A stretch of DNA of 64,000 nucleotides from Actinoplanes aureus (GCF_015704865.1 NZ_JADQTO010000001.1:124001-188000); one strand, 5' to 3'; counted from the first letter of the stretch, positions 8,035 through 17,290 are shown. Program-made: numbers and translations. Notes: generated by a model from the sequence alone, not told the origin.

Positions 8035-8553
8035 GTGCGTTGCCCGTACTGTCGCCACGCCGATTCGCGCGTGGTCGACTCGCGTGAGGCCGATGACGGT
8101 CAGCTGATCCGTCGCCGGCGCTCGTGCCCCGAGTGCGGCAAGCGGTTCACCACGGTCGAGGAGGCGGTCCTCGCGGTGGTCAAGCGCAGCGGTGTCACCG
8201 AGCCCTTCAGCCGGACGAAGATCATGAGCGGCGTGCGGAAGGCCTGTCAGGGCCGTCCCGTCGACGAGGACTCGATCGCGCTGCTCGCGCAGCGGGTGGA
8301 GGAGACCGTCCGGGCCCGGGGCGCCGCCGAGATCCCCAGCCACGAGGTGGGCCTGGCGATTCTCACGCCGTTGCGTGAGCTGGACCAGGTGGCATATCTC
8401 CGGTTCGCCAGTGTCTACAAGTCGTTCGACTCACTCGACGAATTCGAGAAGGAGATCGCGGCACTGCGCGACGCGGCGACGGTCAGGGAACCCGGGACGC
8501 GACACAGCGTCGCGCCGCGGTCCGGCGGTCGCGCACCAAAGCTAAACGGCTGA
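8035..8553 (+). CDS. nrdR: Transcriptional repressor NrdR
   Basis: ATP/dATP-sensing repressor of ribonucleotide reductase genes. 172 residues. The N-terminal zinc ribbon has C3, C6 (CPYC) and C31, C34 (CPECGKRF). The ATP-cone domain spans about 49-139 ([16 protein letters not shown] onward, including [12 protein letters not shown]). The GTG start puts the zinc-ribbon cysteines at the family's usual position. It is 45 bases upstream of nrdJ in the same orientation, the arrangement known in Streptomyces, and is itself preceded by a NrdR box. The C-terminal ~25 residues are variable and look disordered. Confidence 0.97.
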   Translation: MRCPYCRHADSRVVDSREADDGQLIRRRRSCPECGKRFTTVEEAVLAVVKRSGVTEPFSRTKIMSGVRKACQGRPVDEDSIALLAQRVEETVRARGAAEIPSHEVGLAILTPLRELDQVAYLRFASVYKSFDSLDEFEKEIAALRDAATVREPGTRHSVAPRSGGRAPKLNG

Positions 8554-8598
8554 GTGCAGCCGTAATTCAGCTGGTACTACGAGGGGGAGCACACTCAT

Positions 8599-11493
8599 AT
8601 GGCCGGAGACGGCATCACTGCAGGTCGCCAGCGCAGCCGGACCAGCGGCGGCAACGGCGCGGCGGCCGGGGGGCTGCGTGTGGAGCGGGTGTGGACGACC
8701 GAGGGCGTCCACCCGTACGACGAAGTGGAGTGGGAACGCCGCGACGTCGTCATGACCAACTGGCGGGACGGCTCGATCAACTTCGAGCAGCGGGGCGTGG
8801 AGTACCCGGCGTTCTGGAGCGTGAACGCGGCGAACATCGTCACGACCAAGTACTTCCGGGGTGCGGTGGGGACCCCGGAGCGTGAGTGGTCGCTCAAGCA
8901 GCTCATCGACCGCGTCGTCAAGACGTACCGGAAGGCGGGCGAGGAGCACGGCTACTTCGCCTCCCCGGCGGACGCCGAGCTGTTCGACCACGAGCTCACC
9001 TGGATGCTGCTGCACCAGGTGTTCAGCTTCAACTCACCGGTCTGGTTCAACGTCGGCACCTCCTCGCCGCAGCAGGTCAGCGCCTGCTTCATCCTCTCGG
9101 TCGACGACTCGATGGATTCGATCCTCGACTGGTACAAGGAAGAGGGCCTGATCTTCAAGGGCGGCTCCGGCTCGGGTGTGAACCTGTCCCGGATCCGTTC
9201 CTCGAAGGAGCTGCTGACGTCCGGGGGCACGGCGAGCGGCCCGGTCAGCTTCATGCGCGGCGCCGACGCCAGCGCGGGCACCATCAAGTCCGGCGGCGCC
9301 ACCCGGCGTGCCGCGAAGATGGTCATCCTCGACGTGGACCACCCGGACATCGAGGAGTTCGTCCAGACCAAGGCGCGCGAGGAGAACAAGATCCGCGCGC
9401 TGCGGGACGCCGGCTTCGACATGGACCTGGGCGGCGCCGACATCGTCTCGGTGCAGTACCAGAACGCCAACAACTCGGTCCGGGTCAGCGACGAGTTCAT
9501 GCGGGCCTATGAGGAGGGCACCGAGTTCGGTCTCCGCGGCCGCCTGAACGGCGAGGTCATCGAGACCATCGATGCCAAGAAGCTGTTCCGCGACATCGCC
9601 ACGGCCGCGTGGGAGTGCGCCGACCCCGGTCTGCAGTACGACGACACCATCAACGACTGGCACACCAACCCCGAGACCGGCCGGATCACCGCGTCCAACC
9701 CGTGCTCGGAGTACATGTCGCTGGACGACTCGTCCTGCAACCTGGCCTCGCTGAACCTGATGAAGTTCCTCAAGGCCGACGGCGGCTTCGAGGTGGAGAA
9801 GTTCGTCAAGAGCGTCGAGTTCATCATCACCGCGATGGACATCTCGATCTGCTTCGCCGACTTCCCGACCGAGAAGATCGGGGTCACCACCCGCGCCTAC
9901 CGTCAGCTCGGTATCGGGTACGCGAACATCGGCGCCCTGCTGATGGCGTCCGGCTTGCCGTACGACTCGGAGGCCGGCCGTGGCGTCGCCGCCGCGATCA
10001 CCTCGCTGATGACCGGTACGGCGTACCGTCGCTCGGCCGAGCTGGCCGGTGTCGTCGGCGCGTACGACGGTTACGCCCGCAACGCCGAGGCGCACCAGCG
10101 CGTCATGCGTAAGCACGCCGCTGCCAACGACGAGATCCGTCCGCAGGGCCCGGTCGCCACCGAGATCGTCAAAGAGGCGACCCGGCAGTGGCAGAACGGC
10201 AACAAGATCGGTGCGAAGAACGGCTGGCGCAACGCGCAGGCCTCGGTCCTCGCCCCGACCGGCACCATCGGCCTGATGATGGACTGCGACACCACCGGCA
10301 TCGAGCCCGACCTGGCACTCGTCAAGTTCAAGAAGCTGGTCGGCGGCGGCTCCATGCAGATCGTCAACCAGACCGTCCCGCGCGCGCTGCGCAGCCTCGG
10401 CTACCCCGAGGAGCAGGTCGAGGCGATCGTCGAGCACATCTCCGAGCACGGCAACGTGATCGACGCCCCCGGTCTGAAGCCGGAGCACTACGCGGTCTTC
10501 GACTGCGCCATGGGCGAGCGGGCCATCGCGCCGATCGGCCACGTCCGGATGATGGCCGCTGTGCAGCCGTTCATCTCCGGCGCCATCTCCAAGACGGTCA
10601 ACATGCCGGAGACGGCGACCGTCGAGGAGATCGAGGAGATCCACTACCAGGGCTGGAAGCTCGGCCTGAAGGCGCTCGCGATCTACCGCGACAACTGCAA
10701 GGTCGGGCAACCGCTCTCCGCCGCGAAGAGGAACAAGGCGGAGGAGCCCGCGGCGGTTGAGGAAAAAGCGGTCGAGAAGGTGGTCGAGAAGGTCATCGAG
10801 TACCGCCCGATTCGCAAGCGCCTGCCGAAGAAGCGCCCGTCGGAGACGGTGTCCTTCTCGGTCGGTGGCGCCGAGGGTTACCTGACCGCGTCGTCCTACC
10901 CGGACGACGGTCTCGGTGAGGTCTTCCTGAAGATGTCGAAGCAGGGCTCCACCCTGGCCGGCGTCATGGATGCCTTCTCCGTGGCGATCTCCATAGGCCT
11001 TCAGTACGGCGTCCCGCTGGAGACGTTCGTCAGCAAGTTCACCAACATGCGCTTCGAGCCGGCCGGCATGACCGACGACCCGGACGTGCGCATGGCGTCG
11101 TCGGTGATGGACTACATCTTCCGTCGCCTGGCGCTGGACTTCCTGCCGTACGACACCCGGGCCGAGCTCGGCATCTTCACCGCGAAGGAGCGCACCGCCC
11201 AGGCGCAGGCCGAGGCGGCCGCCGAGGCCGCCGCGGTGGACCTGGCCGGCATGGCCGCGTCCGCGCCGGTCTCCGCTCCGGTCGGTGCGGCGAGCGCGCC
11301 GGCCGAGGAGAAGGCGCCGGTCGTCCAGGAGAAGGAGACCCCGGTCTCCGCCGGCTCGTCCACCGAGCTGCTGGAGATCGTCACCGGTCAGTCCGCCGAC
11401 GCGCCGCTCTGCTTCACCTGCGGCACCAAGATGCGCCGCGCCGGCAGCTGCTACGTCTGCGAGGGCTGCGGTTCCACCTCCGGCTGCAGCTGA
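8599..11493 (+). CDS. nrdJ: Adenosylcobalamin-dependent (class II) ribonucleotide reductase
   Basis: Reduces ribonucleotides to deoxyribonucleotides using adenosylcobalamin, so it works with or without oxygen. 964 residues. The barrel shows QQVSACFILSVDD and GGSGSGVNLSRIRS near the N-terminal third, then NPCSEYMSLDDSSCNLASLN with C369 and the nearby second cysteine (finger-loop and redox pair region). APTGTIGLMMDCDTTGIEPD is typical of the family. The C-terminal tail (about 937-964) is cysteine-rich (CFTCGTKMRRAG, CYVCEGCG), a swinging thiol or zinc arm. An acidic/Ala-rich linker precedes it. Start ATG with GAGGGGGAG upstream; strong terminator after the gene. Confidence 0.96.
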   Translation: MAGDGITAGRQRSRTSGGNGAAAGGLRVERVWTTEGVHPYDEVEWERRDVVMTNWRDGSINFEQRGVEYPAFWSVNAANIVTTKYFRGAVGTPEREWSLKQLIDRVVKTYRKAGEEHGYFASPADAELFDHELTWMLLHQVFSFNSPVWFNVGTSSPQQVSACFILSVDDSMDSILDWYKEEGLIFKGGSGSGVNLSRIRSSKELLTSGGTASGPVSFMRGADASAGTIKSGGATRRAAKMVILDVDHPDIEEFVQTKAREENKIRALRDAGFDMDLGGADIVSVQYQNANNSVRVSDEFMRAYEEGTEFGLRGRLNGEVIETIDAKKLFRDIATAAWECADPGLQYDDTINDWHTNPETGRITASNPCSEYMSLDDSSCNLASLNLMKFLKADGGFEVEKFVKSVEFIITAMDISICFADFPTEKIGVTTRAYRQLGIGYANIGALLMASGLPYDSEAGRGVAAAITSLMTGTAYRRSAELAGVVGAYDGYARNAEAHQRVMRKHAAANDEIRPQGPVATEIVKEATRQWQNGNKIGAKNGWRNAQASVLAPTGTIGLMMDCDTTGIEPDLALVKFKKLVGGGSMQIVNQTVPRALRSLGYPEEQVEAIVEHISEHGNVIDAPGLKPEHYAVFDCAMGERAIAPIGHVRMMAAVQPFISGAISKTVNMPETATVEEIEEIHYQGWKLGLKALAIYRDNCKVGQPLSAAKRNKAEEPAAVEEKAVEKVVEKVIEYRPIRKRLPKKRPSETVSFSVGGAEGYLTASSYPDDGLGEVFLKMSKQGSTLAGVMDAFSVAISIGLQYGVPLETFVSKFTNMRFEPAGMTDDPDVRMASSVMDYIFRRLALDFLPYDTRAELGIFTAKERTAQAQAEAAAEAAAVDLAGMAASAPVSAPVGAASAPAEEKAPVVQEKETPVSAGSSTELLEIVTGQSADAPLCFTCGTKMRRAGSCYVCEGCGSTSGCS

Positions 11494-11504
11494 ACCGGAT
11501 GAAA

Positions 11505-11539
11505 GCGACCGCCCGGCCCGATCAGGGCCGGGCGGTCGC
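11505..11539 (+). terminator. Terminator of nrdRJ
   Basis: A 15-base perfect stem (GCGACCGCCCGGCCC with its complement) and 5-base loop, followed by CCGTTT. It sits between convergent genes and may serve both. Confidence 0.85.
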
Positions 11540-11544
11540 CCGTT

Positions 11545-12084
11545 TCAGCGGGACTCGCGCAGCCAGACCCCGAACTCCACCGCGGTACGCACTCCGTGCT
11601 CCAGCACCGCCGTGTAGATGTCGAAGCCGCTGATCTCGTCCGGGTACTCCGGCCGCTGGTGCCAGATGGTCTTGATGGCGAGGATCGCCTGCCGTTCCTC
11701 GTCGGTCAGGCGTCCGGCGAGCTCGCGGTGCCATTCGGTGACGTTGGCGTGGTCGTCGTGCAGCCAGATCGACAGGTCGACCCGCCACTCGTCCAGGGTC
11801 AGCGTCACGTGGAACCGTTCGTCGCGCTTCTCACCGGTCGGTGACCGGCTGCCCCGCTCGTCGGTGTAGTCGAACGCGGTGACGCCGGGGATCGTGACGG
11901 CGCGGCCGAGGAGGGCCACGACGTCGCCGGGCGCGTACTCCGGGCCGCCCAGCAGCATCACGTCGAGGTCGCGCCAGACCATCAGGCCGGAGACGAAGCT
12001 GCCGGTGGGTGTCAGCGGTCCCAAAGGCTCCAGCAGCGCGAGCACCGAACGCGCTTCTGCTTGCAGTTCCTCGGGCCGGCTCAT
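11545..12084 (-). CDS. Hypothetical protein, possible nucleotidyltransferase fold
   Basis: 179 residues, not firmly recognised. The stretch GSFVSGLMVWRDLDVMLLGG resembles the G-S...D-x-D strand-turn of nucleotidyltransferase-fold proteins. Later parts are rich in acidic and aromatic residues (RFHVTLTLDEWRVDLSIWL; TDEERQAILAIK). No membrane segment. The start at 12084 is chosen because GGGAGAG lies just upstream; the frame extends to 12129. It is convergent with nrdJ and divergent from the MFS gene. An enzymatic role is not established, and only one of the usual aspartate pairs is obvious. Confidence 0.6.
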   Translation of the reverse strand: MSRPEELQAEARSVLALLEPLGPLTPTGSFVSGLMVWRDLDVMLLGGPEYAPGDVVALLGRAVTIPGVTAFDYTDERGSRSPTGEKRDERFHVTLTLDEWRVDLSIWLHDDHANVTEWHRELAGRLTDEERQAILAIKTIWHQRPEYPDEISGFDIYTAVLEHGVRTAVEFGVWLRESR

Positions 12085-12189
12085 CTCGCTCTCCCTTCCT
12101 GTCGCGTACAGGCGATGCCGCCGGCCCATTGTCGGGTGTGGCCGGTCGGCGGCCGGTGACCGGCTCTGCTTTAACGTGTAAGTTGAGGT

Positions 12190-13380
12190 GTGGCCAGCCT
12201 CGACGTCGACTTCGCCCGCCTCAATTCCGCCAAGGTCGCCGTCGCCGTAGCGTTCGCGATGAACGGGTTCGCCTACGCCGGCTGGCTGTCCCGGGCACCC
12301 GCCGCCCGGGACGCCCTGGACATCTCCGCCGCCGGCTTCGGCCTGCTGCTGCTCTGCATGTCCGGCTCGGCGGTCGCTGCGATCCCGCTCGCCGGCCCGA
12401 TCGTCCAGCGTCTCGGCCCGTCCCGCACGGTCCTGTTCAGCTGCCTGTCACTGGTATCCGGCCTGGTCCTGGTCGCCACCGGCACGCTGCTCGGCTCCCC
12501 GATCATCGCCGGCGCCGGCCTTCTCTTCGCCGGCATAGCCACGAGCACGTGGGACGTCGCCATGAACGTCGAAGGCGCCGACGTAGAACGCCGTCTGAAC
12601 CGTACGCTGATGCCCCGCTTTCATGCCGGCTTCAGCCTGGGCACCGTCGCCGGTGCGGCCACCGGCGCCGGCGCGGCAGCCACCGGCCTGCCGCTCTGGG
12701 CACAGCTCTACCTCTCCGCCGCGCTGACCGCCGCGATCATGACCATCATGGTGCGGCGTTTCCTGCCGCACACCGCCCCCGAGCCGGGCGCCCGCCGCGC
12801 GATGACCATCGGCGAGGCCTGGCGCGAACCGCGGACCCTCCTCATCGGCCTGGTGATGCTCGGCTTCGGCTTCACCGAGGGCACCGCGAACGACTGGCTG
12901 GCAATCAGCCTCGTCGACGGCTACGGAAGCAGCGAAACCGTAGGCGCCATCGGCTTCGGCGTCTTCGTCACCGCCATGACCCTGGCCCGCCTCTTCGGCG
13001 GCCACGCCATCGAACGCTGGGGCCGAGTCCCGGTCCTCCGCCTCACCGCCGCAACCGCCGCCGCCGGCCTGCTGCTGGTAGTGACCGGCAACACCGTGCC
13101 GATGGCCCTGCTGGGCGCCCTCCTCTGGGGCGTAGGCGCTTCCCTCGGCTTTCCCATCGGCATGAGCGCCGCCGCCGACGACCCGGCCCGCGCGGCCATC
13201 CGCGTGTCAGTCGCCGGCTCCGTCGGCTACGGCGCCTTCCTCGCCGGCCCTCCGCTCATCGGCTTCGCCGCCGAGCATTTCGGCATCCTGAACTCCCTCC
13301 TCTGCGTACTGGCCGCCCTGACCATCGGCCTGGCGGCCTCCCATGCAGCCAAACCCTTGCCGCATTCCCCCTCCCGCTGA
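12190..13380 (+). CDS. Major facilitator superfamily transporter
   Basis: 396 residues with about twelve hydrophobic segments and no large soluble domain. The loop between helices 2 and 3 has GPIVQRLGPSR, the usual MFS basic loop, and a second such loop is GGHAIERWGRVPVLR in the C-terminal half. WDVAMNVEGADVER after helix 4 resembles the YbjJ-type branch of putative exporters. Substrate unknown. GTG start at 12190 with GAGG close upstream. Codon use is rich in GCC/ATC like its neighbours. No partner gene is adjacent. Confidence 0.85.
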   Translation: MASLDVDFARLNSAKVAVAVAFAMNGFAYAGWLSRAPAARDALDISAAGFGLLLLCMSGSAVAAIPLAGPIVQRLGPSRTVLFSCLSLVSGLVLVATGTLLGSPIIAGAGLLFAGIATSTWDVAMNVEGADVERRLNRTLMPRFHAGFSLGTVAGAATGAGAAATGLPLWAQLYLSAALTAAIMTIMVRRFLPHTAPEPGARRAMTIGEAWREPRTLLIGLVMLGFGFTEGTANDWLAISLVDGYGSSETVGAIGFGVFVTAMTLARLFGGHAIERWGRVPVLRLTAATAAAGLLLVVTGNTVPMALLGALLWGVGASLGFPIGMSAAADDPARAAIRVSVAGSVGYGAFLAGPPLIGFAAEHFGILNSLLCVLAALTIGLAASHAAKPLPHSPSR

Positions 13381-14175
13381 GACAACCCCCTTTCCGGTAC
13401 GCCCAACGGCCGTCCCCGACCCCAACCCACACCTCCCACCGCTACCCCGCGACCAAGCACAACGCACGCCCCCAACGCGCCCGCCGGGCCATGCACGCCG
13501 CCCCCGCCTGGCTACCGCAACCCCGGCCTCCAACGCGCCTGCCGGGTCATGTGCGCCGATCGCGCGCGGTCACCGCAACCCCGGGCCCTCAACTCGCCTG
13601 CCGGGTCGTGCGCGCCGCCCGCGCACGGCTACCGCAACCCCGGGGCCCTCAACGCGCCTGCCGGGCCGTGCGCGGCGACCCCGCGCGGGCCACCGCGACC
13701 CCGGCCTCCAACGCGCCTGCCGGGTCATGCGCGCCGACCACGCACGGCCACCACAACCCCGGCCTCCAACGCGCCCGCCGGCCAGCGCCCGCTGTCCGCC
13801 CGCCAGGCGGGGTAGCTCGCGATCGCACGCACCCTGCCTGCCGCAGGTGGTTGCTGGGCGCCTGCCAGGGTTTGCGCCATGCGGCGGCGTCCGCGTGCTG
13901 AATCGCGCCCTCGCCTGCGTGGCGAGCGGCGTTGCTCGCGGCGCCATCGGATCCGCCGCCCGGAAGCGGTCGTCGTTGACCCGGCGAGGGCTCGGCATAC
14001 GGGTGGCGGCGTGCCGGTCCCGCTGCCCGCCGTCTGCGCGGTGGGCGGCATCGCGGCGGCGCCAGCCAGCCCGACGCCGACGGCCGTTATCCGTCCGGTC
14101 GGCAGGTGCGCCTGCGCGGCTTCAGCCCGGCGGCCTCCGGTGCGTCAATCCCGGCGAGCGCCTCGGTTTGAGTGG
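13381..14175. other. 795-base non-coding region with tandem array
   Basis: No convincing gene. Open frames cross it on both strands because of high GC, but they encode only Arg/Pro/Ala-rich repeats and change frame between repeat units. The first part holds the 58-61 bp array; from about 13800 to 14175 I see only GC-rich sequence with short local repeats and no recognised site. Confidence 0.7.
13455..13800. repeat. Tandem array of 58-61 bp units
   Basis: About 5.5 units. Clear units begin at 13514, 13572, 13631, 13692 and 13750, each starting with a variant of ACCGCAACCCCGG and containing CAACGCGCCTGCCGGGTC and a GCGCGCCG block. A degenerate unit precedes them. Unit lengths of 58, 59, 61 and 58 do not keep a reading frame, so it is not a protein repeat. 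Confidence 0.85.
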
Positions 14176-15078
14176 TCAGCGGTGTTCGGACAGGAAGTCG
14201 CCGATGATTGAGGCGAGCAGAGCCGGCTGTTCGATGACCATGGCGTGCGAGGCGTCGGCCAGGGAGAGGTAGCGCAGGTTCGGCAGGGACTTCGCCTGCT
14301 CGACCAGGTAGCGGCGGTGTGCTTCGTACAGCTCGGCGAAAGGCTCCTGCTCGGGAAGGTTGCGGGTGGGCAGGACGACGAGCTGGGGGCAGGTCGTCGC
14401 GGCGTACACCGGGGTGAGGTCCAGGCCGTTCATGAGGGCGCGTAGCTGGGCTGTGGTCGCGGCCGAGGGGCGGATCGAGGTCTCCCCGTTCTGGTGCACC
14501 AGGTTGCGCCGGAAGCCTTCGATCCACACCTTTTCGTTGGCGCCCATGTCCCGCGCCGCCATCTGTTGCCGCTCCACCAGGTCCGGGAGCTTGGTCGCCT
14601 CGATCACCTGGCCCGCGGCGGCCTCCATGGCGTCGAAGACCGTGTGCAGCCGGCCCAGCTCGGCCGCCGCCTTGTCCGGGTCGAGGCCGGGGAGATGCTC
14701 AGCGCGGGTCGGTGGTGGGTTGCCGTCGAGGTTGACCACGCCCCACGACTCGGGATGGCGCTGGCCCCACAGGGCGGCCAGCATGCCGCCGAGTGAGTGG
14801 CCGACGACCGCTGGTCGCTCGAGCTCGAGTTGGACACAGACGGCGGCCAGGTCGCCGAGGGCGGCGTCCCACGTCCAGGTGCCGTCACCGGAGCGGCCGT
14901 GTCCCCGCAGGTCGACGGTGACGACGCGATGTCGCGGCCGCAGGGCGCGCGCCAGCGTGGTCATGTGCGCGAGGTTGCCGCCGGCACCGTGCAGGAGCAG
15001 GAGCGGCGGCTCGGTGCCGCCGAAGTCGCGGACGGCGAGTGGCAGGTCGCCGGCGTCGATGAGGCGATCGTTGATCAT
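14176..15078 (-). CDS. Alpha/beta hydrolase
   Basis: 300 residues with an alpha/beta hydrolase core: LLLLHGAGGN (oxyanion-hole HG, about 27-36), DLRGHGRSGDG, the nucleophile elbow VVGHSLGGML with S95, and catalytic H278 in ADASHAMVIEQP. No signal peptide, so an intracellular esterase, lipase or epoxide hydrolase-like enzyme; substrate unknown. The ATG overlaps the TGA of the upstream helix-turn-helix gene (ATGA), so the two form an operon and the regulator probably controls or responds to the hydrolase substrate. Confidence 0.88.
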   Translation of the reverse strand: MINDRLIDAGDLPLAVRDFGGTEPPLLLLHGAGGNLAHMTTLARALRPRHRVVTVDLRGHGRSGDGTWTWDAALGDLAAVCVQLELERPAVVGHSLGGMLAALWGQRHPESWGVVNLDGNPPPTRAEHLPGLDPDKAAAELGRLHTVFDAMEAAAGQVIEATKLPDLVERQQMAARDMGANEKVWIEGFRRNLVHQNGETSIRPSAATTAQLRALMNGLDLTPVYAATTCPQLVVLPTRNLPEQEPFAELYEAHRRYLVEQAKSLPNLRYLSLADASHAMVIEQPALLASIIGDFLSEHR

Positions 15079-15545
15079 TTGGGCTCCTCGGTCGGAGGCG
15101 TACGCAAGAGTCGTTCCCGGACGGCGACCACCGGCACGCCACCGTCCGCATGGCGGGGGAGGCGACCCCGGCGCACCAGGTCGTGCACTCCCTGCCGGCT
15201 GATGCCCAGCATCGCCCCGGCCGTGGCAAGCGACACGGACTCGGCGTAGGGATGCCCGATCCGGCGGACCACGGCCTGCCCGAGCGGGGCCCGCCACCAG
15301 TCGACCGGCGGCGCGAACGCGTGATCATCGGGGTAGAGGGTGGCGATGAGCCGCACGATCGTCCGGACGGCGGCCGACTCGCTGCCGTTCTCGATCGTGT
15401 CGGCCCAGTCGGCGACCCGCAGCCGCAGCCGCTCCCGCACCTCACCGACGGATCGATCATCCTCGAGCAGAATCTCGAGGGGGTCGAGCAGGCGGACGTC
15501 GAGCAGCCGAAGCAGTTGCTCCCTCAGCCCACCGTTCCCACCCAC
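15075..15545 (-). CDS. Helix-turn-helix DNA-binding protein
   Basis: About 156 residues. The C-terminal part has a MerR/excisionase-like helix-turn-helix (SLATAGAMLGISRQGVHDLV) followed by RRGRLPRHADGGVPVVAV, a layout common in small actinobacterial regulators. The N-terminal ~90 residues are acidic and helical without a known ligand domain. The GTG at 15545 is preferred: GGAAGG lies upstream, and the inverted repeat at 15564-15582 would otherwise be coding. The frame is open to 15605. It overlaps the hydrolase gene by four bases. Autoregulation through the inverted repeat is inference. Confidence 0.7.
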   Translation of the reverse strand: MGGNGGLREQLLRLLDVRLLDPLEILLEDDRSVGEVRERLRLRVADWADTIENGSESAAVRTIVRLIATLYPDDHAFAPPVDWWRAPLGQAVVRRIGHPYAESVSLATAGAMLGISRQGVHDLVRRGRLPRHADGGVPVVAVRERLLRTPPTEEPK

Positions 15546-15563
15546 GCCCCCATCCTTCCGCCA

Positions 15564-15582
15564 CTTGACACCGCGCGTCAAG
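15564..15582. promoter_or_regulatory. Inverted repeat, candidate operator
   Basis: CTTGAC-N7-GTCAAG, with perfect six-base arms and a spacer of ACCGCGC. It lies 19 bases upstream of the chosen start of the helix-turn-helix gene, a usual place for an autorepressor site. Confidence 0.5.
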
Positions 15583-15613
15583 CGATTCAGAGCCACGGCA
15601 GCCACCGCATATG

Positions 15614-15712
15614 CCCGGCGGTCGCGCTGCGGCCAGGAGCGGGCAGGTGATCGCGGGGGCGGGCGGGGACGGTCCGGCTCGGCGAGGACAGACGCTGACG
15701 CGTACCCAAAAA
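15614..15712 (-). repeat. Dispersed ~100 bp extragenic element (locus B)
   Basis: Read on the minus strand it starts with a T run and GGGTACGCGT and ends with GCAGCGCGACCGCCGGG, the same ends as loci A and C; the middle is less conserved. It lies between two divergently transcribed genes. Confidence 0.7.
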
Positions 15713-15831
15713 TGCGCGATGTGGGAGTACGCGCAGTAGCCGCCCAATATCACTGCGCGTACATCAATGCGGCCTCTTCCGCTCGGGCCGCGCGGCCAGT
15801 ACGGTGTGCCCGGTACCGGGGAGGATCACGA

Positions 15832-16383
15832 GTGCGTACGCGTTTCGCCGTGCTGGGCGCCGCCGTGTTGCTGGCCGTGCCGGGCTGCAGCAAGCCCGCC
15901 GAGTCCAGCCCGCCAGTGCCCCCGGTCAAGGTCGTCGAGCCGCCGGCCGCCTCGGCGGGCGGCGCCTGCATCCTGTGGGACTGGAAGTTCATCGAGGAGA
16001 GAGTCGGCATCCGGTTCTCCGTCGCCGCCTCCGACCAGATCGACGACACCTCGACCTGTGTGGTGCAGACGGTGAGCGCCCCGTGGCCCGACCTGTCACT
16101 CTCCGTGGTCGAGACGACGAAGGCGGACGCCACCCTGTTCGCCTCCGAGCGCATGCCGCCGAAGGCGACCAAGCTCAAGGGTCTGGGCAAGGCCGCCTAT
16201 CGGCTGAACACCAAGGCCACGGCCGGGCACGGCCCCACGGTCGAGATCGGCTGGCTGAGCGAGGCGAAGCAGTTGCAGACGCTGCGCTTCACCTTCGCCA
16301 AGGGGGCCAACGCCGCCGCGGTCAAGGACATGAACACGAAGCTGTTCGACCTGGCGAAGGCCATGAACACCACCGTGGGCTAG
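15832..16383 (+). CDS. Putative secreted lipoprotein
   Basis: 183 residues. The short signal peptide has a lipobox-like end (LLAVPGC, lipidated Cys at residue 19; Pro at -2 is atypical), followed by a Pro-rich linker. The mature domain has two cysteines about 40 apart (GACILWDW and TSTCVVQT) and an alternating strand pattern, reminiscent of DUF3558-type actinobacterial lipoproteins; that assignment is tentative. GTG start with GGGGAGGAT upstream. The TAG stop shares CTAG with the stop of the convergent DtxR gene (16380-16383). Confidence 0.75.
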   Translation: MRTRFAVLGAAVLLAVPGCSKPAESSPPVPPVKVVEPPAASAGGACILWDWKFIEERVGIRFSVAASDQIDDTSTCVVQTVSAPWPDLSLSVVETTKADATLFASERMPPKATKLKGLGKAAYRLNTKATAGHGPTVEIGWLSEAKQLQTLRFTFAKGANAAAVKDMNTKLFDLAKAMNTTVG

Positions 16384-17081
16384 CGAGCCGCGACGAACAC
16401 CCGGGACGCCACCTCGCGCGGCAGGCGGATCTTGTCGCCGGACCGGTCGATGGTCACCCCGTCCCGTTCCTGGGCGACGGTCACCGTGGTACCCGGATCG
16501 ATGCCGGCGGCGTGCAGCTGGCGCAGCACGTCGGCGTTGGTCTGCACGCTCTCGCAGATCCGCCGGACGACCACGTCACCGGACAGGCCGGGGAAGGCCA
16601 GGTTGCGTTCACCGAGGTCGAGGGCAGCGGCGGTCTCATCCGGTGCGCCGAGCTGCTCGAGTCCCGGGATCGGGTTGCCGTACGGCGAGCGGGTCGGCTT
16701 GTTGAGCAGCTCGTAGACCCGCTTCTCCACCGCGTCGCTCATCACGTGCTCCCACCGGCAGGCCTCCTCGTGGGCCTCCTCGTAGGGCATCCCGATGACG
16801 TTGACGAGCAGCAGCTCGGCGAGGCGGTGTTTGCGCATGACGCCGATCGCGGTGTTGCGGCCCAGCTCGGTCAGGACCAGGTGGCGGTCACCCTCGACGG
16901 TGAGGAGCCCGTCGCGTTCCATCCGGGCGACGGTCTGGCTTACCGTGGGACCGCTCTGGTGCAGGCGCTCGGCGATCCGGGCGCGGAGCGCCGGAACACC
17001 CTCTTCCTCGAGCTCGAGGATGGTCTTCAGATACATCTCGGTGGTGTCGACGAGATCATGTTTGTGCAGCGACGCCTTCAT
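16380..17081 (-). CDS. DtxR/IdeR-family metal-dependent repressor
   Basis: 233 residues, three-domain layout of DtxR/IdeR. The N-terminal winged helix (DTTEMYLKTILELEEEGV; ERLHQSGPTVSQTVARM recognition helix) is followed by the metal-binding dimerisation domain (MRKHRLAELLL, YEEAHEEACRWEHVMSD with the usual Cys, Glu and His ligands). An SH3-like C-terminal domain runs from about 150. It would repress iron or manganese genes when metal-loaded. Start ATG with AGGAGG seven bases upstream; TATTAT at 17168-17173 is a possible -10. In M. tuberculosis ideR lies next to sigB; here a group 2 sigma gene is 4 kb away. Fe versus Mn specificity is not certain. Confidence 0.92.
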   Translation of the reverse strand: MKASLHKHDLVDTTEMYLKTILELEEEGVPALRARIAERLHQSGPTVSQTVARMERDGLLTVEGDRHLVLTELGRNTAIGVMRKHRLAELLLVNVIGMPYEEAHEEACRWEHVMSDAVEKRVYELLNKPTRSPYGNPIPGLEQLGAPDETAAALDLGERNLAFPGLSGDVVVRRICESVQTNADVLRQLHAAGIDPGTTVTVAQERDGVTIDRSGDKIRLPREVASRVFVAAR

Positions 17082-17290
17082 GCGCTGACCTCCTGGACGA
17101 GGCGCGGGGCGCCGACACATGCAGCGGTATCGACGAGACAATTCACGATGCGGTCCTCCCAGCAGCGATAATACCGCGCGGCGGGGGGTTGACATCCGCC
17201 CCGAGCAAGTGCCAAGAGACCCTACCTGACCACGGAACACACGTGCTAACGACACGTCGTCCCAGCCGGGGGACGGTGCCGCATGGCAGC

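Noticed and set aside
9034..10710. Long minus-strand open frame (558 codons)
   Set aside because: It lies fully inside nrdJ in the opposite direction and its product is Arg/Asp/Val-rich with no family motif; a GC-rich shadow.
13455..13800. Possible CRISPR array
   Set aside because: Units are near-identical throughout with no unique spacers, variable unit length, and no cas genes nearby.
12009..13901. 630-codon plus-strand open frame over the MFS gene and the array
   Set aside because: Frame-shifted shadow of the MFS gene, then repeat-derived Arg/Pro sequence; frame is not kept between repeat units.
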